Positions 28,325 through 36,653 of a DNA stretch of 64,000 bases are shown piece by piece. Below the pieces are notes generated by a model. It ran no database searches. It saw only the letters and a program-made list of their open reading frames with translations, and was not told the DNA's origin. Where the stretch lies: positions 124,001 through 188,000 of the forward strand of contig JAFSPA010000009.1 of the NCBI GenBank assembly GCA_017443145.1, read 5' to 3'. Position numbers and translations under genes: made by a program. Source of the stretch: Paludibacteraceae bacterium (GTDB lineage: Bacteria; Bacteroidota; Bacteroidia; Bacteroidales; Paludibacteraceae). Positions within the stretch are counted from its first letter, which is position 1, and each line of letters begins with the position of its first letter.

Positions 28325-29932
28325 TTAGTTATTCGTTAAATATTCTACTGCTTTCTTCGTGATTTCATCGTCACGTTCAAACAATGGGAAGAAGCCTTCA
28401 TCGCCTAAGATATTACGGACGATATAGGCATTGATGAGTCGCGTAATCAGCGGCTTCGACTTTGCTATCTGCGCTTGGTCCGGCTCAATGCCCTTACTCT
28501 TGGCAAATGCTACAAACTCAGGCAACCAATTAGCCGCCAGCAGATGTTTCTCGAGCGACTGCCAATCCTTGAACTTCTTCAATTCAGCCCGATGTTTGTC
28601 CGTATATTGGTAAGCAAACTGATACGTATAAGCATGATTCACACAACGGTTGTACCACGGCGTATTGAGTGTCGTATCGCGGCCAACAAAGATGTCCGGC
28701 ATGATTCCACCACCTCCGTAAACCACACGCCCCGAAGCTGTATAATACTTTGTCGTATCAGCCAAGTGAACCGAGTCCTTCGAATAGAACTCACCATGCT
28801 CATAACGATCTAACAAATCTTTGTCATAATCCTCCTGATCTCCCAACGTATATGGTTTCTGAATACTTCTGCCCGAAGGTGTATAGTATCTGGCCACCGT
28901 TAGACGCACTGCCGAACCATCAGGAAATGGCATCTGTTGTTGCACTAATCCCTTACCAAACGACCGACGACCAATAATCGTAGCGCGATCATTATCCTGC
29001 ATCGCACCCGAGAAAATCTCAGAAGCTGAAGCCGAAAAGTTATCAATCAGTACCACCAGCGGCACATTCTTAAACCGTCCGCCTCCATTGGCCTTAGCGT
29101 CATATCGCGGATAAGCACGACCTTCCGCATACACAATCAAGTCGCCAGAATTAAGAAACTCGTTACACATCTTAATCGCCTGGTCCATGTATCCGCCGGA
29201 ATTCTCGCGCAAGTCGATGATATACTTCTGTGCGCCTTGTGCTTTCAGTTCGGCCAAAGCCTGAATAAACTCGTTATAGGTATTCTCGCCGAATTTGTTC
29301 ACGCGAATAAAACCAATATTCGGCTTAATAACAAACTTCGCATCCACAGAATGCACAGGAATATCGCCACGAGTAATCGTATAGGACAAAATCTCATCCG
29401 TACCCGCACGCTTAACGCCGATAGTCACTTTCGTTCCTTTCTCGCCGCGCAAAGTATGCATCACTTTCTCGTTATTGATGCCCTTGCCTGTGAAGTTCGT
29501 ATCGTTGACGGTTACAATCTTATCTCCTGCCAGCACACCTACACCTTCACATGGTCCGCCTGAAATAACGGCCACAATCGAAATCGTATCATTTTGAATC
29601 GAGAACTGCACGCCAATTCCAGAGAACGACGACGATAACTCGGAGTTAACGAGTTCCAAATCCTTCTTCGGAATATACGACGAGTGCGGGTCAAGTTTCT
29701 TGACAATTTCGGACATTGCCTCATCGGTTATCGAATCCATATTCAGCGGATCCACATACGCACTCTGCATCAGTTGTAGCAGCTGATCCACTTTCGATTC
29801 GGGCTGTGCAAACAATTGTCCGTTCTGAATATAAAAACGTTGTGCGTTCGCTTTGTTACTAATCGCATTCCCGATAAGGAAACCGATTAACAGGCAAACA
29901 ATCGTGACGGTTGGTAGGATGTACTTTTTCAT
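28325..29932 (-). CDS. S41 family C-terminal processing peptidase
   Basis: 535 residues. The N-terminal membrane anchor or signal (ILPTVTIVCLLIGFLIGNAI) precedes a PDZ domain (about 95-185, SSSFSGIGVQFSIQNDTISI and GVGVLAGDKIVTVND). The S41 core has YIIDLRENSGGYMDQAI, the catalytic Ser in DNFSASASEIFSGAMQDN and the Lys in GRRSFGKGLVQ. The ~180-residue C-terminal extension is typical of Bacteroidetes CtpA homologues. It trims periplasmic or envelope proteins at their C-termini. It lies 10 bp after the deaminase gene. Confidence 0.93.
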   Translation of the reverse strand: MKKYILPTVTIVCLLIGFLIGNAISNKANAQRFYIQNGQLFAQPESKVDQLLQLMQSAYVDPLNMDSITDEAMSEIVKKLDPHSSYIPKKDLELVNSELSSSFSGIGVQFSIQNDTISIVAVISGGPCEGVGVLAGDKIVTVNDTNFTGKGINNEKVMHTLRGEKGTKVTIGVKRAGTDEILSYTITRGDIPVHSVDAKFVIKPNIGFIRVNKFGENTYNEFIQALAELKAQGAQKYIIDLRENSGGYMDQAIKMCNEFLNSGDLIVYAEGRAYPRYDAKANGGGRFKNVPLVVLIDNFSASASEIFSGAMQDNDRATIIGRRSFGKGLVQQQMPFPDGSAVRLTVARYYTPSGRSIQKPYTLGDQEDYDKDLLDRYEHGEFYSKDSVHLADTTKYYTASGRVVYGGGGIMPDIFVGRDTTLNTPWYNRCVNHAYTYQFAYQYTDKHRAELKKFKDWQSLEKHLLAANWLPEFVAFAKSKGIEPDQAQIAKSKPLITRLINAYIVRNILGDEGFFPLFERDDEITKKAVEYLTNN

Positions 29933-29942
29933 AGTTTACATA

Positions 29943-30368
29943 TTATTGTTCGTCAAATGGCATAAAATCCACTCGTATTCCTGCGCGCTCCAACAGTTCC
30001 ACACCATCCATAAGACGGTATTTCTCACCATAAACAACTCTTTTGATACCAGACTGAATAATCAGTTTCGAGCATTCCATACATGGCGATGCCGTAACAT
30101 AAAGCGTCGCACCGTTGGACGAGTTATTCGAGCGCGCAATCTTTGTTATCGCATTAGCCTCAGCATGAAGCACATACGGTTTCGACACATTATTCTCATC
30201 TTCGCAGATGTTCTCAAAACCCGAAGGCGTTCCGTTGAAGCCATCAGAGATAATCATGTTATCTCTTACCATCAATGCCCCTACTTGGCGACGCACGCAG
30301 TACGAATTCTCTGCCCACGTACGTGCCATTTTCATGTAGAGGTGATCTCGCTTAAGTTGCTTATCCAT
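29943..30368 (-). CDS. dCMP deaminase family protein
   Basis: 141 residues, cytidine/deoxycytidylate deaminase superfamily. The zinc motif is HAEANAI...PCMECSKLI, with the catalytic Glu in HAEA. The N-terminal RQVGALMVRDNMIISDGFNGTP is typical of ComEB/dCMP deaminases. Expected reaction is dCMP to dUMP for dTTP supply. It overlaps the end of mpl by 8 bp, so the two are coupled. Confidence 0.9.
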   Translation of the reverse strand: MDKQLKRDHLYMKMARTWAENSYCVRRQVGALMVRDNMIISDGFNGTPSGFENICEDENNVSKPYVLHAEANAITKIARSNNSSNGATLYVTASPCMECSKLIIQSGIKRVVYGEKYRLMDGVELLERAGIRVDFMPFDEQ

Positions 30369-31680
30369 TACTCAGTAATTCTTTTGCAAACTGGTTAATA
30401 TTGACTCCGTCAAATGTGCCGCTCGACATCATTAACAATGCGGTGTTCTTATACTCCAGCGAACGAAGCTTATCTTGCAACTGCTCGCTATCCGTGAACA
30501 CTTCCACATTCGCGGTCCCAAAAGCCTCTTTCACTTCTTCCGCAGTTATTGGTGTCAGACGCTTGTGCTCAATCACTTTTGGATTGAAATACACAAACGC
30601 CTTATCCGCTTGTGCCATACAACCCTTATACTGCGGCAGAAAATCAGCCATCAGCGACGAGAAAGTATGCAACTCCATCGCAGCTACCAATTGTTTTTCC
30701 GGATACCGTTCGCGAACAGCGTTAACGGTTGCTTTCAACTTCGACGGAGAATGTGCAAAGTCTTTATATGCCACACTATCTGCCGTTTCGCAAATCTTCT
30801 CCAGACGGTTACTTGCGCCAGTAAACGATGCTATCTCGCGGTAGAAATCTTCCGGCTTAACGCCGATGCTATGACATGCCAACATCGCAGCTTGCAAGTT
30901 CTGCATATTATGTTTGCCAAACACTTGCATCTCCACATCGCCTGTATATTCCTTGTACGGAACACACGTCAGACTCTTCGGAGCCTCAGCTGCCAATTGC
31001 CGCAAATTCTCATCCCCTTCGTAGTAGATAAACGTATCTTCTATCGTATTCACGAACTTTCTGAACGTCTCCACATATTCCGGGAATGTTGGGAACACAT
31101 TGATATGATCCCACGCGATCCCCGTCAAAATAGCATAGTGCGGATGATACCACAAAAACTTACTGCGCAAATCCAGCGGACTAGTCAGATACTCATCGCC
31201 TTCGAAAACAGCATACTTAGCCGTATCGCTCAGACGTACCATGCGTTCAAAGCCTTCTATCTGCGCACCAACCATATAATCGGCTTCAATGCCTAAACGG
31301 TTAAGCACAAACAAAATCATCGATGTGGTGGTTGTTTTTCCATGCGAACCGCCTACCACGATACGAATCTTATCTTTTGTCTGCTCGTATAGATATTCCG
31401 GGAACGAATAAATCTTGATGCCCAATTCGCGAGCACGCACCAATTCCGGATTATCTTCCCGAGCATGCATTCCAAGTATTATTGCATCTATATCCGACGT
31501 GATTCGCTCAGGATGCCAACCCATTTCGTCTGGCAAAAGACCGGCTTCGCGCAAGTGCGTGAGAGCAGGATCGAAGATCTCGTCATCCGAACCTGTCACC
31601 ACGTATCCTTGCTTGCTGGCTACAGCCATTGCCAGATTGTGCATAGCTGCGCCTCCTATGGCGATGAAGTGTATCCGCAT
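30361..31680 (-). CDS. mpl: UDP-N-acetylmuramate:L-Ala-gamma-D-Glu-meso-DAP ligase (Mpl)
   Basis: 439 residues, a Mur-ligase-type protein. The N-terminal Rossmann part begins MRIHFIAIGGAAMHNLA; the ATP loop is VVGGSHGKTTTTSM (about 107-120). The central domain has FEGDEYLTSPLD and GIAWDHINVFPT; the C-terminal domain has ASNRLEKI and DFAHSPSKLKATV. The GGAAMHNLA opening and DFAHSP distinguish Mpl from MurC. It recycles murein tripeptide into UDP-MurNAc precursors. Its ATG overlaps the last base of the trigger factor stop. Confidence 0.92.
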   Translation of the reverse strand: MRIHFIAIGGAAMHNLAMAVASKQGYVVTGSDDEIFDPALTHLREAGLLPDEMGWHPERITSDIDAIILGMHAREDNPELVRARELGIKIYSFPEYLYEQTKDKIRIVVGGSHGKTTTTSMILFVLNRLGIEADYMVGAQIEGFERMVRLSDTAKYAVFEGDEYLTSPLDLRSKFLWYHPHYAILTGIAWDHINVFPTFPEYVETFRKFVNTIEDTFIYYEGDENLRQLAAEAPKSLTCVPYKEYTGDVEMQVFGKHNMQNLQAAMLACHSIGVKPEDFYREIASFTGASNRLEKICETADSVAYKDFAHSPSKLKATVNAVRERYPEKQLVAAMELHTFSSLMADFLPQYKGCMAQADKAFVYFNPKVIEHKRLTPITAEEVKEAFGTANVEVFTDSEQLQDKLRSLEYKNTALLMMSSGTFDGVNINQFAKELLSNG

Positions 31681-32768
31681 TAGTCCTTAAACAATTTGCC
31701 GAAGTCCTCGTGAGAAATCTTCTTTTCGTCTACTTTCACAACGCCCTTAACGGCCTCGTAAATCTTATTCTCTGCCACGCGTTCAACGATACCGCGAAGT
31801 TGGTTCTCATTCTTCAGCATCTCGTTTGCATAGTTGGTCAGATATTGGTCATCGATATGCATCAAACCGTATTGCGTGAACTGGAGACGTGCCACTTCTT
31901 TCGCGAAGTTCTCTACATCTTCCTTCTCCACTTTGATGTCAAAAGCTTTCATCAGTTGGTCTTTTGCCAGATGCCATTTCAGCTCGTTAAGCATAGCGTC
32001 AAAGTCCTTATCCACTTGCTCTTCGGTCATTTCTTTGTTCGTGGCCAATACCCAACGACGAAGGAATGCTTTCGGGAATTCCACTTTCTCCATCTTCTTC
32101 AAGATAGCTGCTTTCACATCCAAACCGAACTTATACTCGCAGTCTTTCCCCAGGCTTTGAGCAATATCCTCTTTCACTTTCGCGCGGAACTCTGCCTCAT
32201 CTTTCGGAGCATTCTCGCCATACACTTTTGCGAACAACTCAGCATCTACTTTGCAAGGCTTAACCTCTGCTTTCGTGCCTTTCTCCTTATCTTCAGGAAT
32301 ATACTCGCCAAAACGGTTCGCATAAGCCTCAACCTGTTTGTTAATCATTTCGTCGGTCACCTCAATCTCATATTTCGGCAACTTCGTCTTACCGTCGAGT
32401 TTCGCATCAAACTCAGGCGCAACAGCGATATCGAACGCAAAAGTGAATGTGTCTTGGTTGTCCAGATCCATCTCCGGAGTCAACTCTTCGTTTGGCAGCG
32501 GGTCACCCAGTATATTCAGCTTCTCAGCCTCAATATACTCGCCTAATTTAGCGCCGATCGTCTTGTTAATAACCTCAGCAAGAACTCCCTTGCCATACAT
32601 TTTCTTCACCATGCCCATCGGCACCATTCCAGGACGGAAACCAGGAATATTCGCCTTTTGACGAATGTGACGCAGTTCTTTCTGCACTTCTTCTTGATAA
32701 TCTGCCGGCTCTACTACCATCGTGATAACACCGGTTAAGTCTTTAATTTCAGATTTTGTAATTTGCAT
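31680..32768 (-). CDS. tig: Trigger factor lacking the PPIase domain
   Basis: 362 residues, against about 430-450 for typical trigger factors. The N-terminal ribosome-binding domain is intact (NIPGFRPGMVPMGMVKK signature, about 40-56). After EVTDEMINKQVEAYANRFGE, where the FKBP-like PPIase domain should be inserted, only a short Lys/Glu-rich stretch follows before FAKVYGENAPKDEAEF of the C-terminal substrate-binding domain. The loss is clean and in frame. The remaining C-terminal domain (about 190-362) looks complete. It should still act as a ribosome-bound holdase. It lies 11 bp after typA. Confidence 0.93.
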   Translation of the reverse strand: MQITKSEIKDLTGVITMVVEPADYQEEVQKELRHIRQKANIPGFRPGMVPMGMVKKMYGKGVLAEVINKTIGAKLGEYIEAEKLNILGDPLPNEELTPEMDLDNQDTFTFAFDIAVAPEFDAKLDGKTKLPKYEIEVTDEMINKQVEAYANRFGEYIPEDKEKGTKAEVKPCKVDAELFAKVYGENAPKDEAEFRAKVKEDIAQSLGKDCEYKFGLDVKAAILKKMEKVEFPKAFLRRWVLATNKEMTEEQVDKDFDAMLNELKWHLAKDQLMKAFDIKVEKEDVENFAKEVARLQFTQYGLMHIDDQYLTNYANEMLKNENQLRGIVERVAENKIYEAVKGVVKVDEKKISHEDFGKLFKD

Positions 32769-32779
32769 ATAATTAAAAT

Positions 32780-34588
32780 TTATCTGTTTGCACGTTTTCT
32801 CTCGAGTTCATCGAGAATAATCTTACGAATACGCATAAAGTGAGGCGTTACCTCCACGTATTCATCCACTTTGATATATTCCAGCGCTTCTTCCAGCGAG
32901 AACTTGACTGCCGGAGCCAAGACAGCTTTGTCGTCGGCAGACTTTGTACGCATATTGGTCAGGTTCTTTGCTTTCACGACATTGATAACGATATCGCCTT
33001 CTTTCGCATTCTCGCCCACCACTTGTCCGGCATATACATCTTCCTGCGGCTCGATAAAGAATCGTCCACGGTCTTGTAGTTTGTCTAATGCATAAGCTGA
33101 AGCCGTTCCGCCTTCCATAGCAATCAGACTGCCGTTCACGCGTGTCGGCATCTCGCCTTTATACGGCTGATACTCCAGGAAACGGTGTGCCATAATCGCT
33201 TCACCCGCACTCACGTTCATTACATAAGTACGCATACCCATGATACCGCGGCTCGGAATAGTGAACTCAAGCTGTACTCGGTCATTCACCAACTCCATAC
33301 GCGTCATTTCGCCTTTGCGAACCGTCACGAACTCAATAATCTTGCCCGAACACTCTTCCGGCGTATTCACCGTCAGTTGCTCTACCGGTTCGCATTTCAC
33401 ACCATTAATCTCTTTGATGATGACTTGCGGCTGACCGACTTGCAACTCGTACCCTTCACGACGCATGGTCTCAATCAGTACCGACAGATGCAGCACGCCG
33501 CGACCAAACACCGTCCAAGATGAATCATTCACACTTGGTTCTACACGCAGCGCCAAGTTCTTCTCCAACTCTTTCATCAAACGGTCATGAATATGACGAC
33601 TCGTCACATACTTACCGTCTTGACCGAAGAACGGACTATCGTTAATCGTGAACACCATCGACATCGTCGGCTCGTCAATAGCAATTGGATCTAACGGTTC
33701 AGGATTCTCCACATCGCATATCGTATCGCCGATCTCGAATCCTTCTATACCGATAAGCGCGCAGATATCGCCACTACTTACCGCATCGGTCTTCACATGT
33801 CCCATGCCTTCAAAAGTATGCAACTCTTTTATCTTTGTCCGCACTTTCGTTCCGTCCTTCTTCGCCAGACAAACCGTCTGTCCGTCACGCAGTGTTCCAC
33901 GATGCACACGGCCGATGGCTATTCGGCCCACATATGGGTTGTAGTCCAGCGACGTAATCAGCATCTGCGGCGTACCTTCCAGCACTTCCGGCTCGGGAAT
34001 ATACTCGATAATGGCATCCATCAGCGCCGTCAAATCCGTCGTCGGCTTGCGATAATCGGTACTCATCCAGCCGTTCTTGGCTGAACCGAAGATAGTCTGG
34101 AAGTCCAACTGATCGTCGTTCGCGTCCAAGTTCACCATCAGGTCAAACACGGCTTCTTGCACCTCGTCCGGACGGCAATTGAGCTTATCCACTTTGTTAA
34201 TCACCACTATCGGCTTCAAGTTCAACTCTAACGCTTTCTGCAGCACAAAACGTGTCTGCGGCATCGGACCTTCGAACGCATCAACTAACAGCAATACGCC
34301 GTCAGCCATGTTCAGCACACGCTCTACTTCACCGCCAAAATCCGCGTGACCCGGAGTGTCAATGATGTTAATCTTGTAACCCTTGTAGTTAATCGCTACG
34401 TTCTTTGCAAGAATAGTAATGCCGCGTTCACGTTCCAAGTCGTTGTTATCCAAAATCAACTCCTTGTTCGCCACACCTTCTTGCCGCGATTCTTGAACCA
34501 CTTTCGCCGTGTAAAGCATCTTGTCCACCAGCGTCGTCTTGCCGTGGTCCACATGAGCAATAATTGCTATATTTCGTATCTTTTGCAT
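32780..34588 (-). CDS. typA: GTP-binding protein TypA/BipA
   Basis: 602 residues from the ATG at 34588 ([20 protein letters not shown]). A GTG two codons upstream is less likely. G1 [10 protein letters not shown]2 RGITI, G3 [13 protein letters not shown]4 NKVD and G5 GSAKNGW are all present, followed by EF-G-like domains III and V and the TypA-specific C-terminal domain. It is a translational GTPase needed for ribosome assembly or stress adaptation. It opens the typA-tig-mpl operon; the promoter (34646-34677) carries an 18-bp palindrome. Confidence 0.95.
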   Translation of the reverse strand: MQKIRNIAIIAHVDHGKTTLVDKMLYTAKVVQESRQEGVANKELILDNNDLERERGITILAKNVAINYKGYKINIIDTPGHADFGGEVERVLNMADGVLLLVDAFEGPMPQTRFVLQKALELNLKPIVVINKVDKLNCRPDEVQEAVFDLMVNLDANDDQLDFQTIFGSAKNGWMSTDYRKPTTDLTALMDAIIEYIPEPEVLEGTPQMLITSLDYNPYVGRIAIGRVHRGTLRDGQTVCLAKKDGTKVRTKIKELHTFEGMGHVKTDAVSSGDICALIGIEGFEIGDTICDVENPEPLDPIAIDEPTMSMVFTINDSPFFGQDGKYVTSRHIHDRLMKELEKNLALRVEPSVNDSSWTVFGRGVLHLSVLIETMRREGYELQVGQPQVIIKEINGVKCEPVEQLTVNTPEECSGKIIEFVTVRKGEMTRMELVNDRVQLEFTIPSRGIMGMRTYVMNVSAGEAIMAHRFLEYQPYKGEMPTRVNGSLIAMEGGTASAYALDKLQDRGRFFIEPQEDVYAGQVVGENAKEGDIVINVVKAKNLTNMRTKSADDKAVLAPAVKFSLEEALEYIKVDEYVEVTPHFMRIRKIILDELERKRANR

Positions 34589-34645
34589 AGTCACTATAAA
34601 TTACGTCTTCGTGCGCGCACAATACGCATTATACAATTTAGCCCG

Positions 34646-34677
34646 CAAAAGTACTGCTTTTTTTTGACATATGCAAA
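34646..34677 (-). promoter_or_regulatory. Promoter of the typA operon with an 18-bp palindrome
   Basis: Minus-strand TTTG (34677-34674), 20-nt spacer with eight A and GCAG, TACTTTTG (34653-34646). The palindrome TATGCAAA-CA-TTTGCATA (34670-34687) is centred on the upstream edge of the -33 element, where a repressor or activator could sit. Confidence 0.8.
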
Positions 34678-34685
34678 CATTTGCA

Positions 34686-34718
34686 TAAAAAAGTGCAGAA
34701 ATCCTCAAATTCCTGCAC
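34686..34718 (-). terminator. Terminator of the 34853-35185 gene
   Basis: On the minus strand GTGCAGGAA pairs with TTTCTGCAC (34718-34710 with 34701-34693), followed by six T. It sits immediately upstream of the typA promoter and separates the two units. Confidence 0.75.
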
Positions 34719-34720
34719 AT

Positions 34721-34769
34721 TCTTTCATTTTTCATTTTTCATGTTTCACTTTTCACCTTTCGCCTCCCG
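34721..34769. repeat. Degenerate 7-bp tandem repeat, about 7 units
   Basis: Successive heptamers TCTTTCA, TTTTTCA, TTTTTCA, TGTTTCA, CTTTTCA, CCTTTCG, CCTCCCG. The array sits in the 3' untranslated part of the 34853-35185 gene, just before its terminator and 15 bp from an 11-bp array. Confidence 0.75.
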
Positions 34770-34784
34770 TTCCCCTCCCGCTTC

Positions 34785-34828
34785 CAATGGCTGCTCAATG
34801 GTTGCTCAATGGCTGCTCAATGGCTGCT
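34785..34828. repeat. 11-bp tandem repeat, 4 units
   Basis: Four 11-bp units CAATGGCTGCT (second unit CAATGGTTGCT) between the heptamer array and the stop codon of the 110-residue orphan gene. Confidence 0.93.
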
Positions 34829-34852
34829 TATCCCGAGACAAATATAACTGAA

Positions 34853-35185
34853 CTATGAGTGAAACACTTCGTGACGCACGAAATCGCACAGCCGTCCTTG
34901 AATTTTCTTACCATGTCGGCTCGCTTCACGTTTTGCCTCATCGTAACGAGCTTGCCAGATTGCACGCTGTTCCGGATCATGAAGTATCACCTTACATGCT
35001 GCAATCTTCTCCGCAAAGCGCTTTGTCGTCGGATGTTCTGCACGTTGTTTCGCCAATTTCTTACTAATCTCCGGCTTACTGCATACCGCTGCCCACTCAT
35101 CGTCACCCGGAATCCGACGAACATATTGCCGAACTCCCAAATCACCATGCGCTTCACCTACCAACTCTATCCACTTCACTTTCAT
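34853..35185 (-). CDS. Conserved-looking hypothetical protein, 110 residues
   Basis: The frame opens at 35221, but the promoter -7 element lies at 35218-35211, so the start is the ATG at 35185 (MKVKWIELVGEAHGDLGVRQ). The protein is basic, has no signal peptide or membrane segment, and is rich in Arg/Lys and Ala. The segment VILHDPEQRAIWQARYDEAK loosely resembles the last helix of a J-domain, but there is no HPD motif, so this is not a J-protein. A clean promoter and terminator support that it is expressed. Function unknown. Confidence 0.65.
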   Translation of the reverse strand: MKVKWIELVGEAHGDLGVRQYVRRIPGDDEWAAVCSKPEISKKLAKQRAEHPTTKRFAEKIAACKVILHDPEQRAIWQARYDEAKREASRHGKKIQGRLCDFVRHEVFHS

Positions 35186-35210
35186 ACTTCTAACATTTAT
35201 TTTTCCGCTG

Positions 35211-35242
35211 CAAAAGTACAAAAATTAATTGATATACGCAAA
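35211..35242 (-). promoter_or_regulatory. Promoter of the 110-residue orphan gene
   Basis: Minus-strand TTTG (35242-35239), 20-nt spacer beginning CGTATATC, TACTTTTG (35218-35211). It fixes the start of the gene downstream at 35185. Confidence 0.78.
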
Positions 35243-35476
35243 TAATAAGTAATAAAATATGAGCATTTAATGCAATTTTATGCAATAAATAATCAAATGT
35301 GAGTAATTATATGAAGTCTTGTCGGCCGCAAGAAGGTACAATGCAAATATTTATTATTTTATTCTTGCACCTTGGGTGTTGAAGAGGTGGCCGTTGTGCT
35401 TACAGTCGATAAGTTTCTGAAGGTAAATTGGATTTTCGGCCTAAAGGGACTATTTTTTTGAGAGTATATACATCAA

Positions 35477-35502
35477 CAAAGCGACCCTTTCGAGCCGCTT
35501 TG
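35477..35502 (-). terminator. Hairpin after the CsgG/LPP20 operon
   Basis: On the minus strand CAAAGCGGCTC, loop GAAA, GGGTCGCTTTG: an 11-bp stem with two G-U pairs. On the plus strand those two positions would be A-C mismatches, so the structure belongs to the minus-strand transcript. It lies 35 bp after the stop of the 35538 gene. The following sequence is not a T-run, so it may be a 3' protective hairpin rather than a strict terminator. Confidence 0.55.
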
Positions 35503-35537
35503 CTTAATAATTTTGGTTGGTTATACAGGCTTTATCA

Positions 35538-36581
35538 TTAAAACTGAAAAGCTATTCCCAATCCATTCTTCCCTGCACATAAAGATAATAAAACGGGGGT
35601 GTTCATTGATTTTACACATTGTTGGTTATAGGTATTTACAGATTTCTTTTTCATTACCGAACCAACAACTAATAAAGGTATGCTTCCTGCCAATGCTATG
35701 GATCCAATTGAGACGAACGCTGCGCCAGCACCGATAAGTCCATCATCACCACCTTCTTCTCCTCCCACCGCCATTAACGGAGCACCTACAACTATTCCGA
35801 ATAGTCCACCAGCGAAACAGCCCCACCCGGCGCCTGTTAATTTTTTCCCGGTGTTGAATTGTTTATACGCCGCAGGGCAGTTTTGACGCAACAGATTCTC
35901 GTATCCTCCTGCGTTCATTTTAATACCCATATATGTATATTCCTTCGCACTGTAACGCGTTACCAATCCTGTTTGTGTTGGTGAAGAAGTTTGCTTAGTT
36001 GCGGTTTTTGTTGGCACTTGTTGCTGTACTGGCTTTTGTACAGGAGCTTGACTTTGCGATTGTGTCTGTGCAGTTAGCAAGGGGTTAACAACAATTTGTT
36101 TCTTGGAATTCTTCTTTTTACTTAATAGTGCGGATGCCAAATTTTCGCACCCTTCTTGCATTTGTGTTGCAGACATGCCCATCATAGCATTATCAGTCAT
36201 TTCGACCTTACCGGTCTCCACATTTAATAATTTAACTGATACAAAGATATAATTATCACCTGCTAATGCCCCTTCAGAAACCAATATATAAGATACTCCA
36301 GTCATTTGTCCCAGTTTCTGAATTTCGTCATCGCTGACCAAACCAGTTCGTTGGAAATCTTGTTCACCCATAATCGCATCAACATCGGAACGGTCATATG
36401 CTTCAAACCCTGTGGTATTCGTGACGGCCTTTGCTAAATTACTGCGGAGCATTAATTTTTGACCATAGGTTAATTTTCCTTCATGGTCCACTGGTTCCAA
36501 AATAGCAACCTTTTTTGTTTCGAGAGCATATGTGCCAATTGTTATGGCTAACATGCTGCAAATTATGAGAATTTTTTTCAT
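35538..36581 (-). CDS. CsgG/FlgO-like protein with a Gly-rich C-terminal membrane domain
   Basis: 347 residues. A signal peptide (MKKILIICSMLAITIGTYA) precedes a CsgG/FlgO-like domain (about 20-155) with the pattern FEAYDRSDVDAIMGEQDFQ, a LGQMTGVSYILVSEG strand, and LLNVETGKVE. A Gln/Pro/Thr linker (165-205) leads to a Cys- and Gly-rich hydrophobic region (about 250-310, GWGCFAGGLFGIVVGAPLM and GAAFVSIGSIALAGSIPLL) that could form two membrane helices. It is paralogous in its N-half to the 37742-38257 protein. Likely in the envelope, function unknown; such proteins are sometimes labelled LpoB- or CsgG-like. It is last in the trio. Confidence 0.72.
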   Translation of the reverse strand: MKKILIICSMLAITIGTYALETKKVAILEPVDHEGKLTYGQKLMLRSNLAKAVTNTTGFEAYDRSDVDAIMGEQDFQRTGLVSDDEIQKLGQMTGVSYILVSEGALAGDNYIFVSVKLLNVETGKVEMTDNAMMGMSATQMQEGCENLASALLSKKKNSKKQIVVNPLLTAQTQSQSQAPVQKPVQQQVPTKTATKQTSSPTQTGLVTRYSAKEYTYMGIKMNAGGYENLLRQNCPAAYKQFNTGKKLTGAGWGCFAGGLFGIVVGAPLMAVGGEEGGDDGLIGAGAAFVSIGSIALAGSIPLLVVGSVMKKKSVNTYNQQCVKSMNTPVLLSLCAGKNGLGIAFQF

Positions 36582-36653
36582 AAATAGTTATTATTTTCAC
36601 CTACTCTTCATCGGATTTTCGGCAACCTCCGTTTTCATATTGAATTATTTGTC

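Larger units (their letters stand above)
35186..35537. other. Gene-free AT-rich gap before the CsgG/LPP20 trio
   Basis: It holds the promoter of the orphan gene (35211-35242), an AT-rich stretch with repeated ATGCAAT/TGCAATAAAT words (about 35270-35300), and a strand-specific hairpin at 35477-35502. No convincing ORF or tRNA is seen between 35243 and 35476. Confidence 0.6.

Noticed and set aside
34346-34858. Plus-strand 170-codon ORF over the typA start and repeat arrays
   Set aside because: It runs antisense to typA and through low-complexity repeats and a terminator hairpin; no family features.
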